From assembly GCA_947646015.1 (NCBI GenBank), contig CANSEY010000028.1, positions 1 to 56,368 of the forward strand: a DNA stretch of 56,368 nt. Reading direction: 5' to 3'. The notes beneath the pieces are model-generated. The model searched no databases, had not been told where the DNA came from, and was given only the letters and a program-made list of their open reading frames with translations. The DNA comes from an uncultured Bacteroides sp. Lineage in GTDB: Bacteria > Bacteroidota > Bacteroidia > Bacteroidales > Bacteroidaceae. Numbering within the stretch: the first letter of the stretch is position 1; every line of letters begins with the position of its first letter. Made by a program: the position numbers and the translations under genes. Shown one piece after another: positions 26,638 through 35,451 of the stretch.

Positions 26638-28008
26638 ATGAGCAAAAACGATCCGCACATATTAGGAAAAGAAAGCATCGGTAAGCTACTGTTGCAATAC
26701 TCCATTCCCGCTATCATCGGGATGACAATCACGTCTATCTATAATATCATCGACAGCATCTTCATCGGTCACGGTGTGGGTGCGATGGCTATTGCCGGAC
26801 TGGCGGTGAGCTTTCCTTTGATGAATCTGGTCGTTGCTTTCTGTACACTCGTTTCGGCGGGTGGTTCTACCATCGCTTCTATTCGCCTGGGACAGAAAGA
26901 TATGAAAGGGGCTACGGAGATTCTGTCACATACGCTGATGCTCTGTATCACAAATTCTTTCTTTTTCGGTATCCTGTCTTTTATCTTTCTTGATGATATA
27001 CTGACTTTCTTTGGTGCCAGTCCCGACACACTGCCTTATGCACGGAGTTTTATGCAGGTGATTTTATTGGGAACTCCCATCACATACACGATGATCGGCC
27101 TGAATAATGTGATGCGTGCCACCGGATATCCGAAGAAAGCGATGCTTACTTCTATGGTAACGGTAGTAGCAAATATCATCCTCGCTCCTATCTTTATCTT
27201 TCACTTTGAATGGGGAATGCGGGGAGCGGCTACAGCAACGGTCATCTCACAGCTGATCGGAATGGTATGGGTGGTGAGCCACTTCTGCAAGAAAGACAGT
27301 ACGGTGCATTTTGAGGGAAAGGTCTGGAAAATGAAAGGAAGGATTGTAGAGAGTATTTTCGCTATCGGCATGTCTCCTTTCCTGATGAATGTCTGTGCTT
27401 GTGCCATCGTTATCGTGATTAATAATAGTTTGCAGGAACATGGAGGCGACATGGCTATCGGTGCTTACGGAATCATCAACCGGTTGCTGACGCTTTATGT
27501 CATGATCGTATTGGGACTGACGATGGGCATGCAGCCGATTGTAGGCTACAACTTCGGAGCACAGAAGATAGACCGGGTGAAACAGACGCTAAAGCTGGGA
27601 ATTATTTCCGGTGTAGTGATTACAAGCAGTGGCTTTCTGATTTGCGAGTTTTTCCCTCATGCAGTATCGGCAGTCTTCACGGATAGTGATGAGTTAATCG
27701 GACTTGCGGTGGACGGTCTTCGGTTGACTGTACTTATGTTCCCGTTTGTAGGAGCACAGATTGTAATCGGTAACTTCTTCCAAAGTATAGGCAAAGTAAA
27801 AATAAGTATTTTCCTTTCGTTGACGCGGCAGTTGCTTTATTTGCTGCCTTGCCTGTTGTTATTCCCGCATTGGTGGGGACTGAAGGGAATATGGATCAGT
27901 CTGCCGGTATCGGACTCTTTAGCATTTATTACGGCAGTTATCAGTCTGATGATTTATATAAAGAAAGTATCGAAAGAACATCCGATAGCAGATAAAGTGG
28001 CGGAATAA
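26638..28008 (+). CDS. MATE family efflux transporter
   Basis: The 456-aa membrane protein shows twelve hydrophobic helices in two similar halves and the MATE-type sequences SIYNIIDSIFIGHGVGAMAIAGLAVSFPL near residue 35 and GLTMGMQPIVGYNFGAQKIDRV near residue 300. MATE proteins export organic cations or drugs by Na+ or H+ antiport. It is a single gene, and the next gene is convergent. Nothing identifies its natural substrate. Confidence 0.93.
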   Translation: MSKNDPHILGKESIGKLLLQYSIPAIIGMTITSIYNIIDSIFIGHGVGAMAIAGLAVSFPLMNLVVAFCTLVSAGGSTIASIRLGQKDMKGATEILSHTLMLCITNSFFFGILSFIFLDDILTFFGASPDTLPYARSFMQVILLGTPITYTMIGLNNVMRATGYPKKAMLTSMVTVVANIILAPIFIFHFEWGMRGAATATVISQLIGMVWVVSHFCKKDSTVHFEGKVWKMKGRIVESIFAIGMSPFLMNVCACAIVIVINNSLQEHGGDMAIGAYGIINRLLTLYVMIVLGLTMGMQPIVGYNFGAQKIDRVKQTLKLGIISGVVITSSGFLICEFFPHAVSAVFTDSDELIGLAVDGLRLTVLMFPFVGAQIVIGNFFQSIGKVKISIFLSLTRQLLYLLPCLLLFPHWWGLKGIWISLPVSDSLAFITAVISLMIYIKKVSKEHPIADKVAE

Positions 28009-28054
28009 AGCAAAAAGGACGCTATGCTAAAAGATATATCAGTATGAAAAATAT

Positions 28055-28130
28055 TTAGGCACGAATACACGGATTAAGATTACTTCTGCAATGAATGCAT
28101 CTCATAAAAGCCGCGTTAATCCGTGCCTAA
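28055..28130. repeat. Inverted repeat between convergent MATE and ABC permease genes
   Basis: TTAGGCACG plus GATTAA on the left (28055-28077, with an 8-base interruption) is complementary to TTAATCCGTGCCTAA at 28116-28130. It may end transcription from both sides. The sequence CACGAATACACGGATTAA resembles dispersed Bacteroides intergenic repeats, from memory. Confidence 0.5.
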
Positions 28131-28145
28131 AAGATAATAATATTC

Positions 28146-30461
28146 TTATTCGCTCTTTATACTTTTCACCGGATTCTCATTGGCGATGTGCCACGCTTTC
28201 AACACAACGCAAACTACGATCAGCAATAAGACAAACAGCGCCGTACCCACAAACAATAACGGGTTCATATAAATCTGTTCGGCAAACTGGTCAAGCCATG
28301 CCTTTCCAACGAAATAGGAAACAATGGTACCAATCAATATGGAGGAAGCGGAGACATACAGAATCTCGCGTATCAACAGACGCAAAATATGAGAGGCTTC
28401 GGCTCCATTCACTTTCCGGATGGCTATTTCTTTGCTTCGACGTTGCGTTTCATCATTCACATATCCGATCAATCCCATTATTACAATCAGCAGAATAAAG
28501 CTTGAAGTGATCCAGACTGAATTACGGAAACGATATACACTCTTGTATATATCCTTTATCATACCGTCTACAGAACTGAAATGCAAGGCTACATTCGGAA
28601 ATGTCTTATCGGCAAACTCGTTCAGACGTTTCAGATTTTCATCATACGGCTCTTTCAAACGGACATCAAATACATGATTGGCATTCTCCGATCCTATCAA
28701 GACAATAGGTGCCTGAGTTGAAAAGAAGCTATAGTTGCGGACATCCCGGAAGACACCGACAATCGTACCCTGTATATCATTCAGTTTCTTTCCTACCGCC
28801 CCATCTGTCCATTTCATCAGACGTACCAACTCTTCATTCACCAATAAATCGTCCTGTTTCTTAAGAGTGCTGCCTTCGATAATCTTTATTCCCATTACTT
28901 CGGGATAGTTATAACTGCAATAATTAAAGTTAAGTGTAGCGATTCTTTTACCGTCATTACTCATCAGTCCGCGTGTCCAGTACTGTCCGATTACTCCGCT
29001 TGTGGCAACAGCCACTCCCTCTACCATAGGCTGGCGACGCAGTTCATCGGTGACATGCTCTACCGTTTCTTTCGGCAACCAGGTTCCTGCCTGAACCAGT
29101 CCCGGAACGTTTATTCCCATATCGCGGCTCATCAGATGGTTGTATTGCAGGAGCGTTACCAGCAGCAGTCCCAAAACAAAGGAGACACCTGTGAACTGTA
29201 TAAACAATAACGAACGTTTCCAACCCGTTTTACCATCAGAGTAACGACGGAACACCTGCGTGACTGGTATACGCGAAAACAGCCGTCCCGGTATGCCACC
29301 TGCCAAAAGGAAAAGTATCACAATCGTAAGCAAAGGCACCCATAGTGTCTCCCACGCAAAAAGTGAGGACAGACGGACAGAAAGCAAATCTTCGATTATT
29401 TCATGTGCGTTGACTATCAGCAGAAGGCTAAGAAGTACGGAAAAGATAACAAGGATTCCTGTTTCTGCCAAAAACATGCCGAAGATATTTCCGGAACTGG
29501 CACCACTGCATTTATGTACTCCTACTCCTTTGGCACGACGGCTTAGGGTGGCAATAGATATCAGCATATAATTCATGATGGCCACAAAGAAGATAGCGAA
29601 TCCCAGAAAGCCATATATGATCAAACGCTTCTGCACATCGGAAGATATCAAATGATACTTCACCAATGGGATGACACTGAAATTCATTTTCCAGTCATCA
29701 TACTGGGCAGGAGTGTATTTCTCGATTACCCGTTGGATGTTGTCATTCACCTTGTCAATATCCGCAGCATTACGCAGGCGAAGAAACGTGTAAAAGACAT
29801 CATTTCCCTTCCAGCCATATCCTCCCTGATATCCTCCATCCCGATGGATGGAGACAACAAAGTCGTGAGTGAGCACCGTATTCTCCGGCATATCCTTGTA
29901 TACACCACGAATAGTAAAATCATTTTGCCTGTCTGCTTTAAGAATTTTACCGATAGGGTCCGCATCTCCAAACGTTTCACGGGCAAAATGCTCTGACACA
30001 AACACACTTCCCGGCATGATCATATCTTTCGGGTTCCCTTTTAAGACAGGGATACCAAAAGTCTGGAAGAAACAAGTATCAGCGTATATATAGTTAACAT
30101 CCGATAATAATTTGTCTTCGTAATATATACTCATCCCTTGTCCGGTGAGGACACAACTGGCAAACTCTATTTCTTCGGGCATATCCTGCGCCAAAGTAGA
30201 TGCAACCACATCAAAAAGTGTGTAATCATAATTGTTGCCGTCGTCTCCCATTGTCTCCCCCGTGCTAAGGTTAGTGGTCAGGCAACGTGCAATAGCCAGT
30301 CGTTCCGGTTCCGGATAGCAACGTTCATAACTCAATTCAAACGCAATCTGCGAAAAGAGTAAAATACCAATAGTAAGTCCCAGCGAAAGAGAAATTATCC
30401 TGATGATATTTGTGCCGCGTTCGCGCAGTAAGGTTCGGATGCTATAATAGATTTGTCTCAT
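28146..30461 (-). CDS. MacB/FtsX-type ABC transporter permease
   Basis: The 771-aa protein starts MRQIYYSIRTLLRERGTN, the short amphipathic lead seen in Bacteroidetes FtsX-type permeases, then a first membrane helix (about 22-42), a large extracytoplasmic MacB-PCD-like domain, three helices (about 280-400), a second large soluble domain and three further helices near the C-terminus, with the conserved RRSKEIAIRKVNGAEA loop. It is clearly paralogous to the other permease of the operon. Mechanotransmission-type transporters of this class move lipoproteins, peptides or drugs or transmit envelope signals. It is the third gene of a sigma-54-controlled operon and ends in the shared ENPVKSIKSE. Confidence 0.9.
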   Translation of the reverse strand: MRQIYYSIRTLLRERGTNIIRIISLSLGLTIGILLFSQIAFELSYERCYPEPERLAIARCLTTNLSTGETMGDDGNNYDYTLFDVVASTLAQDMPEEIEFASCVLTGQGMSIYYEDKLLSDVNYIYADTCFFQTFGIPVLKGNPKDMIMPGSVFVSEHFARETFGDADPIGKILKADRQNDFTIRGVYKDMPENTVLTHDFVVSIHRDGGYQGGYGWKGNDVFYTFLRLRNAADIDKVNDNIQRVIEKYTPAQYDDWKMNFSVIPLVKYHLISSDVQKRLIIYGFLGFAIFFVAIMNYMLISIATLSRRAKGVGVHKCSGASSGNIFGMFLAETGILVIFSVLLSLLLIVNAHEIIEDLLSVRLSSLFAWETLWVPLLTIVILFLLAGGIPGRLFSRIPVTQVFRRYSDGKTGWKRSLLFIQFTGVSFVLGLLLVTLLQYNHLMSRDMGINVPGLVQAGTWLPKETVEHVTDELRRQPMVEGVAVATSGVIGQYWTRGLMSNDGKRIATLNFNYCSYNYPEVMGIKIIEGSTLKKQDDLLVNEELVRLMKWTDGAVGKKLNDIQGTIVGVFRDVRNYSFFSTQAPIVLIGSENANHVFDVRLKEPYDENLKRLNEFADKTFPNVALHFSSVDGMIKDIYKSVYRFRNSVWITSSFILLIVIMGLIGYVNDETQRRSKEIAIRKVNGAEASHILRLLIREILYVSASSILIGTIVSYFVGKAWLDQFAEQIYMNPLLFVGTALFVLLLIVVCVVLKAWHIANENPVKSIKSE

Positions 30462-30473
30462 TGTCGTTCCGGT

Positions 30474-31157
30474 TTATGCCGTTACACTTGCCACTACACT
30501 ACCGTCAAACAGATGTACGGTACGATGTGCGAAACTCGCATCGTGCTGTGAGTGCGTTACCATGATAATGGTGGTTCCCTCCTTGTTCAGTTCTGTCAGC
30601 AGGTTCATTACTTCCGCTCCATTCTTGGAATCCAGATTACCGGTAGGCTCATCGGCAAGGATAAGCTTTGGATTAGTCACTACCGCACGGGCAATTGCCA
30701 CACGTTGTTGCTGACCGCCGGAAAGTTGTTGCGGGAAGTGTTTGGCACGGTGACTGATATTCATCCTTTTCAGGATGTCTTCTACCATGCGGCGGCGTTC
30801 GGAAGATTTGATACCAAGATAGGTCAGCGGAAGTTCTACATTCTCAAAGACATTCAGTTCGTCTATCAGGTTAAAACTCTGAAATACAAAGCCCAGTTTG
30901 CCTTTGCGGACGCCGGTACGTTCCTTTTCTTTCAGTCCGGCAACTTCTTCTCCCAGTAATCGGTAAGAACCTTCGGTTGGGTTATCCAATAAACCAAGAA
31001 TATTCAGTAAGGTGGACTTGCCACAGCCCGAAGGTCCCATAATGGCAACAAACTCTCCTTCCTTTACTTCAAGGTTCACGTGATTTAATGCAACTGTCTC
31101 TACTTCGGTAGTACGGAATACTTTACTAATGTTTTCAATCTGTATCATCTTGTTCAT
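30474..31157 (-). CDS. ABC transporter ATP-binding protein (LolD/MacB type)
   Basis: The 227-aa ATPase has Walker A GPSGCGKSTL (about residues 41-50), Q-loop FQSFNLIDEL, signature LSGGQQQRVAIARA, Walker B LILADEPTGNLDS and the H-loop VTHSQHD. The DEPTGNLD form and LSGGQ variant are those of the MacB/LolD/FtsE class that partners with FtsX-type permeases. It sits between two paralogous permease genes and probably energises a heteromer of both. It is 12 bp upstream of the second permease gene. Confidence 0.95.
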   Translation of the reverse strand: MNKMIQIENISKVFRTTEVETVALNHVNLEVKEGEFVAIMGPSGCGKSTLLNILGLLDNPTEGSYRLLGEEVAGLKEKERTGVRKGKLGFVFQSFNLIDELNVFENVELPLTYLGIKSSERRRMVEDILKRMNISHRAKHFPQQLSGGQQQRVAIARAVVTNPKLILADEPTGNLDSKNGAEVMNLLTELNKEGTTIIMVTHSQHDASFAHRTVHLFDGSVVASVTA

Positions 31158-31188
31158 TTATTATGTTGTTATACTTTTTATTTCTTCT

Positions 31189-33498
31189 TTATTCGCTCTT
31201 TATACTATTGACCGGGTTTTCATTGGCAATCTTCCATGATTTCCAAAGTACGCATGCCACAATGACTGCCAGATTTGCAATTGCTATCAGAAGATAGGCA
31301 GCCCAACTGAGCGGAACATGTTCGGCAAACAAATCCATCCACATACCATTGACGTACCATGCTGCTACCACTCCGATTAAAACTGCAACAACAGCTACAT
31401 AAAGCACATCTTTCACCAGCAGTTCCAAGATTCCGGTTGCTTCAGAACCATTCACCTTGCGTATGGCTATCTCCTTGGAACGACGGCGGACCTCATCCGT
31501 AGTGTAGCCTATCAATCCCATCAACATCACAAAAAACATTGTTATTGCCGCCAGCATCGTAGCATTACTGAAAACACGAACAGAGTTATAATTCTCTTTG
31601 ATCATCTGTTGCATCGACCGAAATTCGATAGTCTTATCAGGAAATGCACTCTCCATCTCCTTATTCAGTTTGAGAAGATTCTCGGCAAAAGGTTCTTTCA
31701 ACCGGACATGGATACAATCACCAAACCTCTTGGTGTGCATAAGCAGCAACGGTTGTTGCGGGCTGGTAAAACTTCCGATGCGATAATCTTTCATCACGCC
31801 CACTACCTTACATACGTATCCCGAATTATAAACCGTACGATTCAGTATATTGTTTCCCCAATGCATCCACTCGGCAAAAGTCTCATTGACGACTGTCTCA
31901 TCGTCACCACGGGGCATACGTCCCTCCTTCAGAACCATCCCCATCATCTTCGGATAATCATCCGGAACACTGCAATAACGGGATGAAAATAGTGACTGTC
32001 CGCTTTCATCATTAATAATCGTTCCACTATATCCGTAGACAGGATGATAAGTGGCACTGGACACGGATTCCACATAAGGCATATTCCGGAAAACATTCAA
32101 GGCATAATTTCCTTTTTCTTCCTCACCGAAGCTGGCATTGGCCACCACTACACGCTTTGGATTATAACCCAAATCTTTATTCAAGATATAATAATATTGC
32201 ATCATCACCACATACATCAGTCCGCAAATAAATGCTACACCGGCAAACTGGATAAACAGCAACGGTCGTTTCCAGCCCTTTTTACCTTCCGTGTATCGGC
32301 GGAATACCTGAGTAACGGGTATCCTTGCAAACAGTCGTCCCGGCAATACCCCACCCACAACGAAAAGTACAGCCACCGTTAATAAAGGTACCCAAATACG
32401 ATCCAAGCTGAACAAAGCGCTTAACTTGACAGCTGCCGTATCTTCAAAGAAATCCTGAAAATTCAATAAGATCAATCCCATCAGGATCAGGGCAAACAGA
32501 ATGATAATCGCTGTTTCCCAAAGAAACATACTCAATATGGTCATGTTTCCTGCCCCATTGCATTTATGCACACCGACCGCTTTCGCCCGATAGGAAAGTG
32601 ATGAAACAGAAATCAACACATAATTCAATGAAGCGATGAAAAGAATAGTAATACCCAGAATAGTCATGATGTTCCGCATCCGCCTTACATCTTTATTGTC
32701 ACGGTATACATCACGGATGGGCTTTACAAAAGCGGTATATCCAACCACTTTTTGATCTTCCGCAGGACGATACTTCTGTATCATTGCGTCTATCCGGGCA
32801 TTCACTACCGACTTATCGGCTCCGGGACGAAAACGGATGAACGCCAGCCAGCTGTCGCCGCCTCTCCATGAGTAATTTCCCCATTTACGGCTCCATATCG
32901 ACGGCAGAGAAATCACCGCTTCAGGCCTTACCGTCGCATTCTCCGGTATATCAGCATAGGTGCCTTTTACCGTAAGTTCTATCTCTTTACTGTATGAGAT
33001 AACCTTGCCTATCGGATTCTCTGTGTCGAACATCTTTCGTGCCAAACGGTCACTCAGGTAAACTACATCTTTTTGGGCTAAATCTTTCACCGGAGTTCCG
33101 CTTAAGACCTCGATTCCCATCGTCTGGAAAAAGAGGGAATCTGCCGCCAGCTTTCTGACTTCAAAACGGACACTACCATGATAGAGAGGATCATTCACCC
33201 AAAGGCAGTAACTGGTAGCCGCCTCCACTTCTTTGGGAAAGTTTTCAAGAATTGCACCCGCTACCGGTCCGCAATTTTGATCTTGCGGTTCGAGTTGTTC
33301 GCCATTCATCGTAAAGATGGAAAAGACTTGATATAAGTTTTCATAATCCTTAAAGCATTTATCAAAGCTCTGCTCAAAAGCCACGCGAGCAAATAATAAA
33401 ATACTCATTGTCAGCCCAAGCCCTAAAGAGATGACCTTGACAACATTGGAACTACGCCCCCGCAACAAAGTTCGAATGACATAATAGATTTGTCTCAT
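31189..33498 (-). CDS. MacB/FtsX-type ABC transporter permease, first gene of the operon
   Basis: The 769-aa permease starts at the ATG at 33498 (MRQIYYVIRTLLRGRSSN). The frame extends 19 codons further upstream, but that part would run across the predicted sigma-54 transcript start and the downstream Met matches the paralogue exactly. Layout is as for the third gene: one N-terminal helix, a large soluble domain, three helices, a second soluble domain and three helices, with the loop RRRSKEIAIRKVNGSEA. The two permeases share ends (ENPVNSIKSE). No adaptor or TolC gene is in this operon. Confidence 0.9.
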   Translation of the reverse strand: MRQIYYVIRTLLRGRSSNVVKVISLGLGLTMSILLFARVAFEQSFDKCFKDYENLYQVFSIFTMNGEQLEPQDQNCGPVAGAILENFPKEVEAATSYCLWVNDPLYHGSVRFEVRKLAADSLFFQTMGIEVLSGTPVKDLAQKDVVYLSDRLARKMFDTENPIGKVISYSKEIELTVKGTYADIPENATVRPEAVISLPSIWSRKWGNYSWRGGDSWLAFIRFRPGADKSVVNARIDAMIQKYRPAEDQKVVGYTAFVKPIRDVYRDNKDVRRMRNIMTILGITILFIASLNYVLISVSSLSYRAKAVGVHKCNGAGNMTILSMFLWETAIIILFALILMGLILLNFQDFFEDTAAVKLSALFSLDRIWVPLLTVAVLFVVGGVLPGRLFARIPVTQVFRRYTEGKKGWKRPLLFIQFAGVAFICGLMYVVMMQYYYILNKDLGYNPKRVVVANASFGEEEKGNYALNVFRNMPYVESVSSATYHPVYGYSGTIINDESGQSLFSSRYCSVPDDYPKMMGMVLKEGRMPRGDDETVVNETFAEWMHWGNNILNRTVYNSGYVCKVVGVMKDYRIGSFTSPQQPLLLMHTKRFGDCIHVRLKEPFAENLLKLNKEMESAFPDKTIEFRSMQQMIKENYNSVRVFSNATMLAAITMFFVMLMGLIGYTTDEVRRRSKEIAIRKVNGSEATGILELLVKDVLYVAVVAVLIGVVAAWYVNGMWMDLFAEHVPLSWAAYLLIAIANLAVIVACVLWKSWKIANENPVNSIKSE

Positions 33499-33535
33499 GA
33501 TTATATAATATATTCCTATTTTTCTTAATGATGCT

Positions 33536-33552
33536 ATGCAGATAACGTGCCA
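33536..33552 (-). promoter_or_regulatory. Sigma-54 (-24/-12) promoter of the ABC operon
   Basis: On the minus strand TGGCACGTTATCTGCAT reads as -24 TGGCAC, five bases, -12 CTGCA. The invariant GG (33551-33550) and GC (33539-33538) are separated by exactly ten bases. Only one base differs from the TGGCAC-N5-TTGCA consensus. The start would be near 33526, 28 nt before the permease ATG. Confidence 0.8.
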
Positions 33553-33608
33553 CAATAGTGAGGATACTCATTTTCAATCATTTATAGTTATCGGTCATAT
33601 CATCTACT

Positions 33609-33644
33609 GTCTAATAATTAGACACATGCGTCTAATTATTAGAC
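33609..33644. promoter_or_regulatory. Paired palindromes: candidate enhancer for the sigma-54 activator
   Basis: GTCTAATAATTAGAC (33609-33623) and its exact reverse complement GTCTAATTATTAGAC (33630-33644) are centred 21 bp apart, two helical turns. Each arm is itself palindromic apart from its central base. They lie about 85-120 bp upstream of the predicted sigma-54 start, where NtrC-type activators bind. The regulator at 35452 is the obvious candidate. Confidence 0.65.
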
Positions 33645-33753
33645 AAAGACAATCGTATTTCCTTTCTCAGTGGAAAGTATGCATTAATGCCTATTTATTG
33701 TTCCATTTTTCTTATTTCGCCCAAGCAATCGCCCATATCTCAACTGAAAACTC

Positions 33754-33761
33754 TATCTTCG
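33754..33761 (+). promoter_or_regulatory. Putative -7 box for the phosphoesterase gene
   Basis: TATCTTCG fits TAnnTTTG with one change and lies 34 bp before the ATG. Confidence 0.4.
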
Positions 33762-33795
33762 CATCAAGTTTTCAATTAAATAAATTATTCTATTT

Positions 33796-34599
33796 ATGGT
33801 AAACAAGAATTTATACACTCTCCTGGTCTGCCTGCTTCTGGCCGGATGCGATCTGATAGACTACCACCCCTACGATGTACGTATCAGTGGAGAGACAGAC
33901 GTAAATGCTCATAACATTGAACAAATAGAAGCTAAGTGCAAAGGAAAGACAACCATCCGTTTTATCACGATGGGCGATTCGCAGCGATGGTATGATGAGA
34001 CAGAAGACTTTGTAAAAGAGGTCAATAAGAGAGATGATATCGATTTCGTCATTCACGGAGGAGATATGAGTGACTTCGGGCTGACCAAAGAGTTTCTTTG
34101 GCAGCGGGACATCATGAACGGACTGAAAGTGCCTTATGTCGTCCTTATCGGGAATCATGACTGCCTGGGTACCGGAGCAGAAACTTATCAGGCTGTTTTC
34201 GGACCTACCAACTTCTCATTCATTGCGGGCAATGTGAAATTCGTCTGCCTTAATACCAATGCGCTGGAATATGATTATTCGGAGCCTATTCCCAATTTCG
34301 GTTTTATGGAACAGGAACTGACGGACAGGGCGGATGAGTTTGAAAAAACCGTAGTCAGCATGCATGCACATCCTTTTGCAGATGTGTTCAATGATAATGT
34401 AGCGAAGCCGTTCCAGTACTACATCACCCAATATCCGGGACTACAGTTCTGCACGGCCGCCCATAATCACGGATTCGATGACAGAATCCTTTTTGATGAC
34501 GATGTGCATTATATTGTCAGCGACTGCATGAAAAGTCGCAGTTATCTGGTATTTACTATAACCCCGGAAAAATACGAATATGAACTGGTTGAATACTAA
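33796..34599 (+). CDS. Calcineurin-like metallophosphoesterase lipoprotein
   Basis: The 267-aa protein carries a lipoprotein signal (LLLAGC, Cys at residue 18) and then the metallophosphoesterase motifs in order: GDSQ (about 58), GGDMSD (about 84), GNHD (about 110), HAHP (about 192) and AAHNHG (about 217). The first motif has Ser-Gln where GDxH is usual, so one metal ligand is altered. The domain hydrolyses phosphomonoesters or diesters in many substrates; here it would act in the periplasm or on the surface. It is divergent from the ABC operon and overlaps or abuts the next gene. Confidence 0.88.
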   Translation: MVNKNLYTLLVCLLLAGCDLIDYHPYDVRISGETDVNAHNIEQIEAKCKGKTTIRFITMGDSQRWYDETEDFVKEVNKRDDIDFVIHGGDMSDFGLTKEFLWQRDIMNGLKVPYVVLIGNHDCLGTGAETYQAVFGPTNFSFIAGNVKFVCLNTNALEYDYSEPIPNFGFMEQELTDRADEFEKTVVSMHAHPFADVFNDNVAKPFQYYITQYPGLQFCTAAHNHGFDDRILFDDDVHYIVSDCMKSRSYLVFTITPEKYEYELVEY

Positions 34600-35383
34600 A
34601 TATATGATCCGCGCAGGAGTACTGACTATGCTTCTACTCTTCCCCAGCCTGCTTTCGGCTACTTGCAAGCCAGATACAATTATCAGGAACTATAAACCCG
34701 ACTCGCTGAAACTGGCAATTAAGGCAGATTCTATCATAGCCTTTCATGAGGGTGATTCTGCATTCACAATAGTCAAAGCAGACACAGTACTTCCTTATAT
34801 TGCCGAACCGGTTCTTCGCACCGGCTACGACAGACGTGTACATCGCTTCCGCAAAAACTGGGAACGCATCATTCCGACCCACTCTAAAATACAATATGCC
34901 GGAAATATGGGATTACTCTCCTTCGGCACCGGATGGGATTACGGAAAACGAAATCAGTGGGAAACTGACCTGTTGCTCGGATTTATCCCGAAGTATTCGT
35001 CCAAGAAGGCAAAAGTGACCATGACACTGAAACAGAACTATATGCCCTGGAGCATCAACCTGGGGAAAGGATTCTCTACCGAGCCGCTTTCCTGCGGACT
35101 ATATCTGAATACCGTATTCGGCAATCAGTTCTGGGTCAGCGAACCGGAACGTTATCCGAAAGGATACTATGGTTTTTCAAGCAAGGTGCGTATCCATGTT
35201 TTCATGGGACAACGGCTGACCTATGATATTGACCCTAACCGCCGATTTCTGGCAAAGTCCGTGACTTTCTTCTACGAGATAAGTACATGCGATCTTTATC
35301 TGATCAGTGGTGTAACAAATAGCTACCTCCGTCCCCGTGATTATCTGAGTTTATCATTCGGATTAAAGTTCCAATGGCTATAA
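34580..35383 (+). CDS. Outer-membrane beta-barrel-like protein of unknown function
   Basis: A 267-aa protein with a hydrophobic signal sequence (MIRAGVLTMLLLFPSLLSA); the start is either the ATG at 34580, overlapping the previous gene by 20 bp, or the ATG at 34604 just after its stop. After a polar N-terminal third, from about residue 105 the sequence alternates aromatic and small residues (MGLLSFGTGWDYGKRNQWET, YLSLSFGLKFQW) like an eight-stranded barrel, ending in an aromatic-rich C-terminus. No catalytic motif. Coupling to the phosphoesterase suggests a shared envelope role, which is inference. Confidence 0.7.
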   Translation: MNWLNTKYMIRAGVLTMLLLFPSLLSATCKPDTIIRNYKPDSLKLAIKADSIIAFHEGDSAFTIVKADTVLPYIAEPVLRTGYDRRVHRFRKNWERIIPTHSKIQYAGNMGLLSFGTGWDYGKRNQWETDLLLGFIPKYSSKKAKVTMTLKQNYMPWSINLGKGFSTEPLSCGLYLNTVFGNQFWVSEPERYPKGYYGFSSKVRIHVFMGQRLTYDIDPNRRFLAKSVTFFYEISTCDLYLISGVTNSYLRPRDYLSLSFGLKFQWL

Positions 35384-35397
35384 ATTCAAATCCGAAT

Positions 35398-35429
35398 TTT
35401 GAATTATGAATTACTTTTTCGTAAGTTTG
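35398..35429 (+). promoter_or_regulatory. Promoter of the sigma-54 activator/kinase operon
   Basis: TTTG at 35398-35401 and TAAGTTTG at 35422-35429 are separated by 20 bp, a full match to the Bacteroides -33/-7 pattern. The start codon follows 22 bp after the -7 box. Confidence 0.62.
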
Positions 35430-35451
35430 TAGCGTACAAACCAATTCGGAC

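Noticed and set aside
34634-34894. Minus-strand small frames within 33796-35383
   Set aside because: They are shadows of the phosphoesterase and barrel-like genes with no start context or family likeness.
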